A stretch of DNA of 52,366 nt from Acidobacteriota bacterium (GCA_003223555.1 QHVM01000084.1:1-52366); one strand, 5' to 3'. Numbered from the stretch's first letter, positions 1 to 9,781 are shown. Numbers and translations are program-made. Notes: generated from the letters alone by a model not told the origin.

Positions 1-13
1 GCTGTTCCAACTT
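1..13 (+). repeat. IS630 left terminal inverted repeat
   Basis: GCTGTTCCAACTT, identical to the reverse complement of 1133-1145. The outermost two bases are probably missing at the window edge. Confidence 0.85.
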
Positions 14-59
14 AATTAACCTAGGTCGTGCTATCCTACCCCTGGCAATAGGGGGTGGG

Positions 60-1150
60 ATGGCGAGACCAGTCCATCTTCGGGCGCTGAGCCGTGCCGA
101 GCACAAGCTCCTACGCGAGAAGCTCAAGGACCTATCCCTGTCGGTGCGGGTCCACCAGCGGTACCGGATCGTGGCCGATGTGCTGAAGGGCCACGCCGTG
201 GCGGACGTAGCGGACCGGGTCGGTTGCCACTTTACCGTCGCATACGACTGGATCCGTCGTTTCAACAAGAGCGGGTTCACGACGTTCGAGCAGGTCCCCA
301 ATCCAAGAGGACGACCACCCATCCTGAAGGCCGAGCAGCTGCGAGAGCTCGTTGAGGTAGCTCTTTCGAGCCCGGCCGAGAGGGGGCTTCCGTTTTCGAA
401 TTGGTCGGTGCCAAAGCTGTCCGAGTACTGTCGGCAGCGCCGACTGCTGCCACCCGTCACCGATGAATGGGTTCGTCGGCTCCTGCGCCGTGAAGGACTG
501 ACGGCGCAGCGGATCCGGACCTGGAAGACCTCACAGGACCCTGACTTCGACCGGAAAAAAAACGTATCCGGCGGCTCTATCGCCGGTGTCCGAAAGGTGC
601 GGCGGTAGTCTGCTTCGACGAGTGGGGGCCATTGGAACTTCGACCGATCGGCGGCGTGGCCTGGGCACGCAAAACCAGGCCCTTGCGGCGGCGCGCCACC
701 TATCGCCGCCTCAAGGGCACCGAGCAGTTCCTTGGCTTCTACGACGTCCACCGCGACTGCCTCAGCGGAATCTTTCGAAAACACAAGCGCTTGCCTGACC
801 TCTTCGAAGCCTTCTGCCGCTTGCGAGCCTGCTACCCCCGCAAGCAGCTCTTTGTAGTCATGGACAACCTCCACCAGACCCACGACCACCCGACCTTCCG
901 CCGCTTGCTCAGAAAGCTCGACATCTCCCCTGTTTGGACCCCCACCGAGTCGTCCTGGCTGAACCTCATCGAGGCCCACTTCGGCGTGCTGAGGCGCTTC
1001 ACCCTCGCCAACACCGACGACCTCGACCATGTCATCCGTCGCCGCCGCATCTACCGCTACCTGCGTTACCGCCACCGCCGACTCGGCAACACCACGCACC
1101 CGCTCAACCACATCCGCTCGGTTAGGCCGGTCAAGTTGGAACAGCACTAG
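60..1150 (+). CDS. IS630-family transposase, read through a -1 frameshift
   Basis: DDE transposase that cuts and pastes its IS at TA sites. The first frame (60-608) gives an N-terminal helix-turn-helix region (VADVADRVGCHFTVAYDWIR) and the winged linker. The catalytic half lies in the -1 frame and ends at 1150. Read through the shift at the A8 run (555-562), the protein continues K-R-I-R-R-L-Y-R-R and then CFDEWG (first Asp), VVMDNLHQTH (second Asp) and WLNLIEAHF (Glu), a complete DDE triad. The run ends in A-AAA-AAC (557-563), in phase with the zero frame, a classic -1 slippery heptamer. Programmed frameshifting and a simple inactivating indel both fit. The stop TAG consists of the target TA plus one flanking base. 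Confidence 0.85.
1133..1145 (-). repeat. IS630 right terminal inverted repeat
   Basis: AAGTTGGAACAGC, the reverse complement of bases 1-13. The repeat overlaps the last transposase codons (Lys-Leu-Glu-Gln). Confidence 0.85.
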
Positions 1151-1151
1151 T

Positions 1152-2627
1152 TCACTGGCTGATGACCGTCACGAGGGCCGATCGGCCAGCATTTCCCGCG
1201 GCGTCGAACGCCACCGCATAGAGGCTGGAGGTCCGCTTGTTCGCGGGCGGAACGCTCCAGGCGCAGATGTAAGGAGCCGTGCTCGCAGCGCACTGGAGGC
1301 GCCCGTCGACGTAGAACTCCACGCGCGCGACGCCGACATCGTCTGCGGCGTCCGCCCGGATGGTGACGGTCGATTTCCGCGCCACCGGCGCGCCATCCGC
1401 GGGAGAGGTGATCGAAACCGTGGGGGGCGTCACGTCGATCGGCGGCGGCGAAGGCAGAGGCGTGCCGTGCACCGCGAGGAACGCATCCACGCGCCCGTTT
1501 CCAAAGAGCTGGTCGAATCCAGGGTCGCCCATATCCTTGGCCGTGCCGTCGATGAGGGAGCGCGCGTCGAGACTGGTGCGGCCGCGCGACATCAGCAGGG
1601 CCCCGACGCCGGCCACGTGGGGCGTGGCCATGGAGGTGCCGCTCAGACTCTTGTACCCGCTCGGGTCGCAGAGCGTGCAGGAGCCGGTGGGCACCGAGGA
1701 GCTGATGGCGACGCCGGGGGCGGCCACGTCCAGCTCCGGACCGGTGGATGAGAAGGAAGCCCATGCATCGCGCTTGTCGACCGCGGCCACCGCCATCGAG
1801 TCGGGGAGCTTGGCGGGGTAGGTGACGGTGTCGCAGCATCCGCGGTTGCCGGCGGCCGAGACGACCAGGATGCCGGCGGCCTTGGCCGCCGCCACCGCGT
1901 CGGCCACCGCCTGGCTGTAGGATGTGCCGCCCAGGCTCATGTTGATCACCTGCATGTGGTTCGTCACGGCCCAGTCGATGCCGGCCGCGACGGTCGACCA
2001 GGATCCGGAGCCGACGGAGTTCAGCACTTTCACGGCATAGAGCTGGACCTCCGGCGCGACCCCGATGAATCCGAGCCCGTTATCGCGCGCCCCGATGATG
2101 CCGGCCACGTGGGTGCCATGGCCGTAGTCGTCGAACGGGGGCGCGGTGCTGATGAAGTTCGCGCCGTACATGCACCCCGGCGTCAGGTCCGGGTGGGTGC
2201 AGTCGATCCCGGTGTCGATGACGGCGACCTTCACGCCCAGGCCTCCCTGACCGGGAATGCAGTTGACGGCCTTGGGCGCCCCGCCCCACACGACCTCGGC
2301 GTCGATGTTCTCCACTCCGTACTCCAGCGTGTCTTCCTGCGTCCGCGCCGCATCCGGCGGGTCCAGCTCGACGTAGCGGACGAACGGGAGCTTCGAGAGG
2401 GCGACCGGGTTCCCCACGACCGCCACGGCGCGGCTGACGCCGATCTCGTGTCGGACGTTGACTCCCAGGGCCCGCAGAGCGCGGCTCGCCTGTCCGACGT
2501 TCGTGACGCCTAGGATCAAGGGCTCGTCGTCATCGGCGGCGAAGGCAAACCCCGACGCGAGCAGGGTCAGCATCATCGTCAAGAGGAAGCGAAGGCGACC
2601 ATAGCGGCAGTTGGATGGAGGGACCAT
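1152..2627 (-). CDS. secreted subtilisin-like serine protease (S8) with C-terminal Ig-like domain
   Basis: Exported peptidase of 491 aa. A signal peptide (residues about 11-30, ending AFAFA-like GFAFAA) precedes a short propeptide-like segment and the S8 domain. The catalytic triad is visible: Asp138 in AVIDTGID, His170 in GHGTHVAG and Ser332 in GTSMATPHVAG, with oxyanion Asn261 in SAAGN. Several Cys pairs (CC at 264-265, C317/C320) suggest disulfides. After a Pro-rich linker (about 390-400) comes one bacterial Ig-like domain (Big_9 type, PPTVSITSPADGAPV ... DAAGNAGRSALVTV) that probably binds surfaces. The start has AGGAG 8 bases upstream. The stop is just next to the IS630 element, but the Ig domain looks complete. 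Confidence 0.9.
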   Translation of the reverse strand: MVPPSNCRYGRLRFLLTMMLTLLASGFAFAADDDEPLILGVTNVGQASRALRALGVNVRHEIGVSRAVAVVGNPVALSKLPFVRYVELDPPDAARTQEDTLEYGVENIDAEVVWGGAPKAVNCIPGQGGLGVKVAVIDTGIDCTHPDLTPGCMYGANFISTAPPFDDYGHGTHVAGIIGARDNGLGFIGVAPEVQLYAVKVLNSVGSGSWSTVAAGIDWAVTNHMQVINMSLGGTSYSQAVADAVAAAKAAGILVVSAAGNRGCCDTVTYPAKLPDSMAVAAVDKRDAWASFSSTGPELDVAAPGVAISSSVPTGSCTLCDPSGYKSLSGTSMATPHVAGVGALLMSRGRTSLDARSLIDGTAKDMGDPGFDQLFGNGRVDAFLAVHGTPLPSPPPIDVTPPTVSITSPADGAPVARKSTVTIRADAADDVGVARVEFYVDGRLQCAASTAPYICAWSVPPANKRTSSLYAVAFDAAGNAGRSALVTVISQ

Positions 2628-2717
2628 TGTTCGATCTCCTGGTACTGCTCTCCCGAATCGCCGTGAGCGGCCGGCTGGAATTCGGCCCCGCCGCCGCGTG
2701 GTTGGGGACGACCCGCA

Positions 2718-3737
2718 TCACCTCAGCTCTCCGCGCACGGGGATGAACAGTTCAGGAAAAGCGTGATCGCTGGTCGCGATGCGGATGGACCCCGTGATCC
2801 GTCCCCGCCTCAAGCCCTCCCGGTCGAGCCCGACGTCGATCCGGAAGGTCCCGCTCTTGCCGCCCGGTGAGCGACTGATGCGGAGGAAGCCGAGATCGGA
2901 TTCGAGGGCCTTGATCTCGAACTCTCCCTCCCGCTTCTTGATCAGGACCGTCTGGGTGAGGAGCTCGAGAGTGGACGGAGCCCTGGCCAGATCGTCCAGG
3001 CTGACGGTGCCGAAGTCGACCACGTCGGGGTTCGCATAGACGTTCGTCTTGACGAAGATGTTGACGGCGATCGGGATTCGGGGACGCGTCGGGTGATCGG
3101 TGTCGAGGTAGATGGCTTCCTCGTACCGTCCGGGAGGCGCTCCCGCGGGTACCCGGAGGCGAAGCTCGTAGAGCGTCCCGGCCTCGAGCGTGACCAGCTC
3201 CGTGACGAAGAGCCGGCCGCCGCCCTCCTCCACTCGCGTGATCGCGAGGGGCCGCTGCTCATGGTTCACGATCCTGAGCTGGCCTTCCGCGCTCTCACCC
3301 GCGAACACGCTGACGAAGAACGCGGGGTAGGGAAGGAGCTCGATGGACGGCCTGACGACTCCCTTCAAGACGAGCGTGAGCGGCGCCGCCGCCGCTCGCG
3401 CGAAGCGGACGATGCCCTTGGCTTCCATCTCGCCGGCGAGCTGGCCCGTCTCCCATTCGATGCTGACGTGGCCCTCCTGGCCGGGTGGGATCAGGCCCAC
3501 GAATCTGGCCGCCATGCTCCCGGCGGACAGATCGACGCGCTCGATGGTCAGGGGAGCCGTCCCGTCGTTTCGCAGGGTGAAGGCATGGACGACTTTCTGT
3601 CCCTGGGCGACCGTGCCGAAGTCATGGCTCTGGCCCCGGGATCCGTCGGCGGCTGATTGGCCGGTCGCCGGGAGCCTGGCCAGGCACACCAGCCCGGCGG
3701 CGAGCACCGCCGGTCTCGAAAGCCTCCCCAACCGCAC
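2718..3737 (-). CDS. secreted DUF1573 protein
   Basis: 339-aa exported protein of unknown role. A signal peptide (about residues 1-27, ending ATGQS) is followed by a DUF1573 module (SHDFGTVAQGQKVVHAFTLRN, residues about 37-57). This is an ASH/MSP-like beta-sandwich found in extracytoplasmic proteins of Bacteroidota and Acidobacteriota. Two further beta-sandwich-like segments follow, one with a second VVDFGTVSLDD motif near residue 240. The start is GTG, supported by GAGGAG 7 bases upstream. It lies 90 bases upstream of the subtilase gene on the same strand. The open frame of the upstream gene runs into it, but see that entry. Confidence 0.8.
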   Translation of the reverse strand: MRLGRLSRPAVLAAGLVCLARLPATGQSAADGSRGQSHDFGTVAQGQKVVHAFTLRNDGTAPLTIERVDLSAGSMAARFVGLIPPGQEGHVSIEWETGQLAGEMEAKGIVRFARAAAAPLTLVLKGVVRPSIELLPYPAFFVSVFAGESAEGQLRIVNHEQRPLAITRVEEGGGRLFVTELVTLEAGTLYELRLRVPAGAPPGRYEEAIYLDTDHPTRPRIPIAVNIFVKTNVYANPDVVDFGTVSLDDLARAPSTLELLTQTVLIKKREGEFEIKALESDLGFLRISRSPGGKSGTFRIDVGLDREGLRRGRITGSIRIATSDHAFPELFIPVRGELR

Positions 3738-4468
3738 TCCCTGCTCCTCGGGCGGGCAGAGGGACCGGCACCGGCGCCGGCCCCCTCTGCCCTGGCAGCC
3801 CTTTCCCTACTGAGCGAGGAGATAGAGTCGAACTGCCAGAAGAAATCCTGGAGACCTCCCGAGAACAGCGCGATGCGCTCGAGGATCCCGTCACCGTTGA
3901 TATCGGCCATGAGCGAGGTCAACTCGTTGGTGACGTTCTTGAAGGTCGACTTGCTCGTGTTCCGGACGAGCACCGCGTTCTCCGTCGAGCAGACGGTCTC
4001 GCCGGTGGTCGGGTCGGTCGCACAGGTGGTCATCGTGGCCTTGCCACCCGGCTTGCCCAGGCCCCGGGCCCAGACTTCGTAGGATGCCGTGTCGCCTGCA
4101 GCGCACGGGACCAGCGTGGTGAGGTTCGTGTTGCACGGGAGCTGGAAGGCCGCTCCTTGGGCAGCGATCTTGGTGCCGACGCAGTTGAACGCGGCATCGA
4201 AGGCGTTCCCGTCGCAGACCTGGAAATCGCCCTGTCCCAGGTAGATCCGGCTCTCCACCGAATCGTCCCTGGTCCCCAGAGCGACGAAGATCGTGTGGCG
4301 GTCGGAGTCCGTCAGGGGCGCGGTCTTGCCCCTCGAGACCCCGATGATGTTGAGGTTGTAATGGGGTCCGGAGGGAGCGCCGTTACCGGCATACGCGGGC
4401 CTCACCCAGGCGCCGGCGACGACGACGGCCAGCCCGAGGGCGCACCCTGTCCTCCATGACTTGCTCAT
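3548..4468 (-). CDS. secreted unknown protein with EF-hand-like loop; 3' end probably frameshifted
   Basis: I do not recognise this family. The start at 4468 has GAGGAG upstream and opens a clear signal peptide (MSKSWRTGCALGLAVVVAG...AYA). The mature part carries several cysteines and, near residue 200, ADINGDGILERIALF, a single Ca-binding-type DxNxDGxL loop. After FFWQFDSIS the frame becomes Ala/Arg/Gly-rich and overlaps the next gene by 190 bases, which is unlikely for tandem genes. A neighbouring frame reads ...RLYLLAQ and stops at TAG 3807-3809, just before the ribosome site of the DUF1573 gene. A frameshift near 3830 is therefore likely and the real end is probably about 3807. Confidence 0.6.
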   Translation of the reverse strand: MSKSWRTGCALGLAVVVAGAWVRPAYAGNGAPSGPHYNLNIIGVSRGKTAPLTDSDRHTIFVALGTRDDSVESRIYLGQGDFQVCDGNAFDAAFNCVGTKIAAQGAAFQLPCNTNLTTLVPCAAGDTASYEVWARGLGKPGGKATMTTCATDPTTGETVCSTENAVLVRNTSKSTFKNVTNELTSLMADINGDGILERIALFSGGLQDFFWQFDSISSLSRERAARAEGAGAGAGPSARPRSRECGWGGFRDRRCSPPGWCAWPGSRRPANQPPTDPGARAMTSARSPRDRKSSMPSPCETTGRLP

Positions 4469-4793
4469 GCCTGTCTCCTCATGCACGTCCGGGTTCGCTT
4501 CTGGGCGCAACCCTTCGCCCCAAGCGTGTGCGGCCCCGCTCGTTCTCATTCCGCTGTCCCGAGGGTCCAGGGCGGCATTCGGTTGCACCCGCGGCCGGAA
4601 GGCGGCGGAGGCACCACGACCGAATTCGGAAGGTGGAGGGATCATCCGAGTGTTCAACCCGCCGAGCGTTGCCGCAAGGGCTGAGTCAGTGCTTCGCCCA
4701 GTCGACGGCACGATATCTGTTGCGTGCAGTACACGGCAATCGGGTGTTCGCCCTAGACGTGACCACCAACACGTCACGCCGCGCCGTCGTATC
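4469..4793. other. intergenic region between divergent genes
   Basis: 325 bases between the secreted unknown gene (-) and rdgB (+). It must hold both promoters. I see a short inverted pair GTGAC ... GTCAC (about 4760-4778) and no convincing -35/-10 pair. No Shine-Dalgarno sequence is visible before the rdgB ATG. Confidence 0.4.
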
Positions 4794-5411
4794 ATGCGGC
4801 GCGTGGCGGAGACGGCATTGCTGCTCGGCAGCTTCAACCCCGGCAAGCTCCGCGAGATGCGCCAGCTCCTCGAAGGGATGTCTTATCGGGTGCTGGGGCC
4901 GGCCGACGTCGGGGTGGGCGAGCCGCCGGACGAGACGGGCCGCAGTTTCATCGAGAATGCCGTGCTGAAGGCGCGCTACTACGCCGGCCAGTCGGGCCTG
5001 CTCGCGGTGGCCGACGACTCGGGCCTGTCGGTCGGCGCTCTCGGCGGCGGCCCCGGGCTCTACTCCAGCCGCTTCGGCGGGGAAGGAGCGTCCGACGACG
5101 ACCGGAACCGCCTGCTCCTCGAGCGCCTCCGCGGCGTCGCCCCGGAGCGACGCGGGGCCCGCTTCACGTCGGCGGTAGCCGTCGCGCGGGACGACCGCCT
5201 GCTGTTCCAGGCCGAGGAGAACGTCGAGGGGTTGATCGCGCAAGAGCCGCGGGGCGGCAACGGCTTCGGCTACGACCCCGTCTTCTTCTACCCGCCGTTC
5301 GGCAAGACCTTCGGCGAGCTGAGCAGGGGAGAGAAGGACCGGGTGAGCCACCGGGGCAAGTCGTTCGCTCGGCTGCGGGAGTTCCTGGGGATCCTGCCGG
5401 CTCCTCTTTGA
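4794..5411 (+). CDS. rdgB: XTP/dITP diphosphatase (RdgB/Ham1 family)
   Basis: House-cleaning nucleotide pyrophosphatase that hydrolyses dITP, XTP and ITP to monophosphates and so keeps deaminated purines out of DNA and RNA. The 205-aa protein begins MRRVAETALLLGSFNPGKLREM, matching the family start (S/T-x-N-x-x-K). It continues with FIENAVLKARYYA, the DDSGLSVGALGG metal/substrate motif, GVYSxR-like GLYSSRFGG, and NGFGYDPVF...FGKTFGEL near the C terminus. Length is normal. The longer open frame upstream is not conserved-looking; a GTG nine bases downstream is an alternative start. It converges on rph with 30 bases between stops; in many bacteria the two genes are instead co-directional. Confidence 0.92.
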   Translation: MRRVAETALLLGSFNPGKLREMRQLLEGMSYRVLGPADVGVGEPPDETGRSFIENAVLKARYYAGQSGLLAVADDSGLSVGALGGGPGLYSSRFGGEGASDDDRNRLLLERLRGVAPERRGARFTSAVAVARDDRLLFQAEENVEGLIAQEPRGGNGFGYDPVFFYPPFGKTFGELSRGEKDRVSHRGKSFARLREFLGILPAPL

Positions 5412-5441
5412 GATTCAGCCGGAGGAAGGCCGTGATGAGTG

Positions 5442-6173
5442 CTACTTCTTGAGGACGAGGTCGCCCACCACCGCCTTCTGCGCGGCGATGAGCTGCTGGA
5501 TCCCCTTGTCGGCGGCGCCCATCAGGGACCGCATCTCCTCCTCGCTGAACGGGGAGTGCTCGGCCGTGCCCTGCACCTCGACGAAGAGCCCGCGGCCGGT
5601 CTTGACCACGTTCATGTCGACGTCGGCCTTCGAGTCCTCCTCGTAGTTGAGGTCGAGCAGCACCTCGCTGCCGACCTTGCCCACCGACGTCGCGGCCACG
5701 AAGTCCAGGAGGGGCAGCTCGGCGAAGTGTCCCAGCTTCTTCATGTGGCGCAGGGCGTCGACGAGGGCCACGAAGGCGCCCGTGATGGAGGCGGTGCGCG
5801 TGCCGCCGTCGGCCTGGATCACGTCGCAGTCGACCCACAGCGTGCGCTCGCCGAGGGCCTTCATGTCCACCACCGCGCGCAGCGAGCGTCCGATGAGACG
5901 CTGGATCTCGTGGGTCCGGCCGGAGGGCTTGCCGCGGGACGCCTCGCGCTGCGAGCGGGTCGTGGTGGAGCGGGGGAGCATGCCGTACTCGGAGGTGATC
6001 CACCCCTCGCCGCCCCCCTTCAGGAAGGGAGGCACGCGGTCCTCCACGCTCACCGTGCACACCACCCGGGTGTCGCCGACCTCGATGAGGACGGAACCCT
6101 CGGCGTGCTTGATGAAGCGCGGGGTGATGGTCACCGGTCGCAGCTCGTCCGGGGCCCGTCCGTCGTTGCGCAT
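5442..6173 (-). CDS. rph: ribonuclease PH
   Basis: Phosphorolytic 3'-5' exoribonuclease that trims tRNA 3' ends and degrades structured RNA as a hexamer. From [20 protein letters not shown] onward the 243-aa protein fits the family. It contains [77 protein letters not shown] and the C-terminal NVVKTGRG...VQGTAE. The family start at 6173 has AGGGAGG just upstream. An upstream ATG at 6242 overlaps the transglycosylase stop as ATGA and would add 23 unconserved residues; I prefer 6173 on family length. It is the last gene of a GAF protein - transglycosylase - rph strand run. Confidence 0.93.
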   Translation of the reverse strand: MRNDGRAPDELRPVTITPRFIKHAEGSVLIEVGDTRVVCTVSVEDRVPPFLKGGGEGWITSEYGMLPRSTTTRSQREASRGKPSGRTHEIQRLIGRSLRAVVDMKALGERTLWVDCDVIQADGGTRTASITGAFVALVDALRHMKKLGHFAELPLLDFVAATSVGKVGSEVLLDLNYEEDSKADVDMNVVKTGRGLFVEVQGTAEHSPFSEEEMRSLMGAADKGIQQLIAAQKAVVGDLVLKK

Positions 6174-6238
6174 GGTCCTCCCTTCGCGCCGCAGGACGGA
6201 GGGATCGATCTGCAGCTTGAAGTCGCCGATTCGGAACG

Positions 6239-8455
6239 TCATGGCGCCGAGGCCCTCTCGTCGCCTCTCGGCCCGGGGGCGAGGGCATAGAGCCGCCGGT
6301 ATTGTTCTTGATGCTCGAGGACGTTCATGACATAGGCCCGGGTCTCCACGAAAGGGATGCTCTCCACGAAGTCCTCGGCGGACATGCTCGGCCGCGCGGA
6401 CAGCCAGGACCGCACCCTCGTCGGTCCTGCATTGTAGGCCGCCAGGGCCCGCTCCACATGCCCCCCGAAGCTGTCGAGCATCTGGCGCAGGTAATGGGTG
6501 CCCAGGGCGAGGGCCGTCCCGGGGTCCTCGAGGTTCGGCGCGGGCGCCTTCCGGCGGGGGGCCGGCTTACGGCCCGCCGCGCGGCCCAGCTTGCGGCTCA
6601 CGACCCGTCCGGTGCGGGGCAGGATCTGCATGAGCCCCCGCGCGCCGGCCGTGCTGACCGCCGCGGGGTCGAAGGCGGATTCCTGCCAGATCAGGGCCGC
6701 CACCAGCGCGGGGTCGACTGCTTCCTGCCGCGCGTGGGCGACGATGGCCTGGCTGTAGTCGAGCGGATAGAGGATCTGCCAGACGCCGGCCGGCAGGTCG
6801 TCGCCCGCCTCACCGACCCACCCCGGGTAGGCCCGCTGCATGCTCACGATCGCCGAGCGGTAGTTGCCGAGCCGCCAGTCGATCCAGGCCTGGGTGGCCC
6901 GGACGGGCCCGTTCGCCGGAGCGCGCCTCAGCTCGTCGGCCGCCTCTTCCAGCCGCTCGACGAGCAGCAGCTCGCGGGCGCGGCTGAAGATCGGGTCCGG
7001 GATCTGGCCCGGCTCGCTCACCTCGGGCGGGGGAGCGGGATGGGTCGAGGAGGCGCCGCCCTCGACGAGGCCGAGCGCCTCGGCCGCCTTCTGGCCGTGG
7101 TAGCTGTGCTTGAACCGTCGCACCGCCTCCGCGTACAGCTCCGCCGCGCGATCCTTCTGGCCGAGCGCCGCCCGGGCTCGACCTGACCAGTAGAGGAAGC
7201 CCGGCGTGTAGTAGGTCGGCGGGTGGGTCTTCACCGCCCGCTCGAGCTGCTCCGCCGCGTCCGGGTAGCGGCCGTGGCGGTAGTGCCACCACCCGATCCA
7301 CCAGGCGGTCCGGTCCGCATAGCGGCCCTGCGGAAATGCATCGAGCAGGCGCTGCAGATGGGGGATGGCCTCGTCCTCCTTCATGTCCTTCAGGTAGAAG
7401 TATCCGAGGCTCAGCAGCGAGTCTTCGGCCCACAGCGTTCCCGGGTAGCGGTCGGCCACCGCGCGATAGGGCGCCGGGCTGCGCTGCTTCCTGGACTGGA
7501 TGCGCGCCCGCTCGTAGGCCGCTTCGCCCCCGAGGCGGGCGTCGGGCCCGATGGCGGCCAGCGTCGCGACCGCATCGCCTTCGCGGCCGGCGGCCGCGAA
7601 GGCCCGGCCCAGGCGCAGCCGGACCTCGTCCGACTCGTCCCCTTTGGGGGTGCGGGCGAGCAGCGACTTCAGGAGCGCCCGCGCCTCCTTGTCCTTGCCC
7701 CCGGCCAGCATGCGCTTGGCGCGGTCGAGGTCGCGCGCGCGCTGCTCGGCGGGCGACAGGGGAGTGACGTAGGCCTTCAGGGCCCGGAGCCGGGGGGCGC
7801 CCGCGATGGCTTCGGGCGAAGCGGGGAACTCGCGGTCGAGCCGGGCGAAGGCGTCGGCCGCCTCCTTCAGCTCTTTACGCGACTGGTGCATCCCGCCCAC
7901 GGCGGCCAGCGTGCCGGGCACGGAGTCGGGGCAGTCCTTCAAGGCCTGCTCGAGGAGCGCGATCCCCTTGTCGCTGCGGCCCGAAGATGCCTCGGCATCG
8001 GCCGCATCCAGCAGGGCCGGGCAGCGCAGCGGGCTGGCCGGGTACTGCTCGACGACCGAGAGATGCGCGGCGGCGGCGCGCGGGGCATCGCCGGTGTTGG
8101 CGTACGCCTCGCCGAGGGCGAAGAGCGCATAGTCGGCGAGGTGCGTCTGCCGGATGTCGGGATGGGCGAGGAAGGGAATGGCTTCGGCCGAGCGCCGTTC
8201 GTCCAGCAGCCGCAGGCCCGCTTCGAGCCGGGCGAGGCCGGAGGCCAGCGTGCCCGGATGGTCGGCGGAGACCGCCTTCAGCTCCGCAGTGCGTGGCCCG
8301 CTGCCTTCGACCGCGGCTCGAAGGGCCTCCTCGGCCGGATCGCGGGGCTGGCCCTGGAGCCAGAAGCCGGGGCCGGCCGCGCTCGACACCGTGGCCGCCG
8401 CCGCGAGGACGGAGACGCCGACGAGCGAAAGGGAACCCCTGAAGCCGACCCTCAT
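6239..8455 (-). CDS. soluble-type lytic transglycosylase with TPR-like repeats
   Basis: Periplasmic murein-cleaving enzyme of the Slt70 type (GH23), 738 aa. A signal peptide ([21 protein letters not shown]...) precedes about 500 residues of Ala-rich helical tetratricopeptide-like repeats, the superhelical doughnut of Slt70 relatives. The C-terminal catalytic domain shows [15 protein letters not shown] (catalytic Glu in QES), [13 protein letters not shown] and [13 protein letters not shown]. The linker [21 protein letters not shown] is basic and probably flexible. It follows the GAF gene by 19 bases. No strong ribosome site precedes 8455, so reinitiation from the upstream gene is likely. Confidence 0.9.
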   Translation of the reverse strand: MRVGFRGSLSLVGVSVLAAAATVSSAAGPGFWLQGQPRDPAEEALRAAVEGSGPRTAELKAVSADHPGTLASGLARLEAGLRLLDERRSAEAIPFLAHPDIRQTHLADYALFALGEAYANTGDAPRAAAAHLSVVEQYPASPLRCPALLDAADAEASSGRSDKGIALLEQALKDCPDSVPGTLAAVGGMHQSRKELKEAADAFARLDREFPASPEAIAGAPRLRALKAYVTPLSPAEQRARDLDRAKRMLAGGKDKEARALLKSLLARTPKGDESDEVRLRLGRAFAAAGREGDAVATLAAIGPDARLGGEAAYERARIQSRKQRSPAPYRAVADRYPGTLWAEDSLLSLGYFYLKDMKEDEAIPHLQRLLDAFPQGRYADRTAWWIGWWHYRHGRYPDAAEQLERAVKTHPPTYYTPGFLYWSGRARAALGQKDRAAELYAEAVRRFKHSYHGQKAAEALGLVEGGASSTHPAPPPEVSEPGQIPDPIFSRARELLLVERLEEAADELRRAPANGPVRATQAWIDWRLGNYRSAIVSMQRAYPGWVGEAGDDLPAGVWQILYPLDYSQAIVAHARQEAVDPALVAALIWQESAFDPAAVSTAGARGLMQILPRTGRVVSRKLGRAAGRKPAPRRKAPAPNLEDPGTALALGTHYLRQMLDSFGGHVERALAAYNAGPTRVRSWLSARPSMSAEDFVESIPFVETRAYVMNVLEHQEQYRRLYALAPGPRGDERASAP

Positions 8456-8474
8456 CCGAAGCGCACGGCGACAG

Positions 8475-9661
8475 CTACATGGGCCCCAGGGCGCCGGCGT
8501 CGCCGCCGGCCAGGATGCGCACGAGCTCGTCGTAGAAATAGTTGGTCGAGTCGCGGACACTGCCCGGCACGCGCTCGGCGTACATCTGGCGGCCACGCTC
8601 GATGTCTTCCTTGAGCCGCTCGTAGAGGTCCTTCTGGCGGCGTCCCTCGCTGACCTTGGCCTCGTTGTAGAGCTTGATCTCGCTCACCACCAGCCGCGCG
8701 AAGGGGAGGCCGGGCTGGGCGGGGGGGGAGGAGAGGGCCGGGCGGGCGCCTGGGCCTGCTTCATGGACGCGAAGGTGCTGGCGTTGAACATGACCGTCGA
8801 GGAGCCCTCGTCGCTGCCCTGCGTCGCCGGAGGTGGGGGCGGGGTGGGCGGCCGCGGCACGCCCGCGCGCTCGCGCACCTCCTCTCCGCCGGCCCGGATG
8901 GCCGCCGCCCGCTCGGCCATGTTGCCCGTGGTGCGTCCGATGGCGGCCTTGGGCGCGCCGGAGAGCATGTCGATGATCTTCCCCGCGAAGACGACCAGGA
9001 TCTCGATGAGGTCCGCCTCCGCCGCGGGCACCTCGTCGCGCGTCGTGTCGCAGTACAGGATCGCGGCCAGCTTGTCCCGCAGGATGAGCGGCACCGCGAG
9101 GACGCCCTTGGCGGAGCCTCCGAGGCGGGAGATCGCCTGCGCGGTGCCCGGCGAGTCCTGCAGCTTCCCGCGGACGGCGGAGCGGGTGTTCTGCACGCCG
9201 CGGAAGCAGGTGTCCGCCCCCAGCGGCACGTTGACCTGCTTGAGCGCGTCCGGAGAAGGCAACCCCTTGCCGTACCATCCGATGGCGCTGGGGCCCTTGA
9301 CGATGAACATTGCCGCGCGGTCCATGTAGGTGGAGACCTCGTTGACGAGGTAGGTCAGGACTTCGCTGAGGCTGGTGCCCTTCTCGATGGCGTTCAGGGA
9401 GCCCTTCAGGCGGTCGAAGCCCGGGCCCCGCGGCGCCGCCGGGGGCGGGTTCTCCTTCAGCACCTGCACGATCGCGCGGGCGATCTCGCCCTCGTCGATC
9501 TTCTCGTCGTAGCGGGCGACGTTCTCCTGCAGCTCATCGAGGGTGCGGACGAGGTTTTCCTGATGGCGGCCGATGCTCTTCTGGATCTCCACCACCCAGG
9601 TGGCCATCTGCTGGCTGATGAGCGCCAGCGTTCTCGCCTTCAGTGCCTCTTCCAGGCTCAT
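8475..9661 (-). CDS. GAF-domain protein, split by a frameshift at a homopolymer
   Basis: Cytoplasmic protein with an N-terminal coiled-coil segment (MSLEEALKARTLALISQQMA...), then a GAF domain (about residues 95-250). The GAF domain includes YMDRAAMFIVKG, a CFRGVQNTRSAVRG loop and GVLAVPLILRDKLAAILYCD. A Pro-rich linker follows. The first frame ends at 8684, but the conserved-looking tail (FARLVVSEIKLYNEAKV...DYFYDELVRIL-type) lies in another frame and ends at 8475. The switch falls at eight G bases (8721-8728), so an indel there, biological or from sequencing, explains the break. The start at 9661 has GAGGTGAG immediately upstream. Role: probably small-molecule or redox sensing; partner unknown. 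Confidence 0.75.
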
Positions 9662-9781
9662 CTCACCTCGGAGCGCGCCGAAACCACGGCCTCTGATTGA
9701 CTTAGCGATTATCGGTGGAAGGCTCCGGGCTGTCAACGTTTTCACGAGAAGCCGCCTCACGCCGATGGGGTATCGTTGCGC

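Larger units (their letters stand above)
1..1147 (+). mobile_element. IS630-family insertion sequence
   Basis: The first 13 bases (GCTGTTCCAACTT) are repeated in inverted orientation at 1133-1145, and further matches extend inward (CCTA on both sides). Between the ends lies one transposase split by a frameshift. The right end is followed by AC and then TA at 1148-1149, the dinucleotide target expected for IS630/Tc1-mariner elements. The inverted repeat therefore probably starts GTGCTG..., and about two bases plus the left TA lie outside the window. The element sits 4 bases beyond the stop codon of the subtilase gene, so it did not break that gene. Confidence 0.85.

Noticed and set aside
1029-1751. 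Open frame spanning the IS right end into the subtilase gene
   Set aside because: It is antisense to the subtilase and has no protein-like features.
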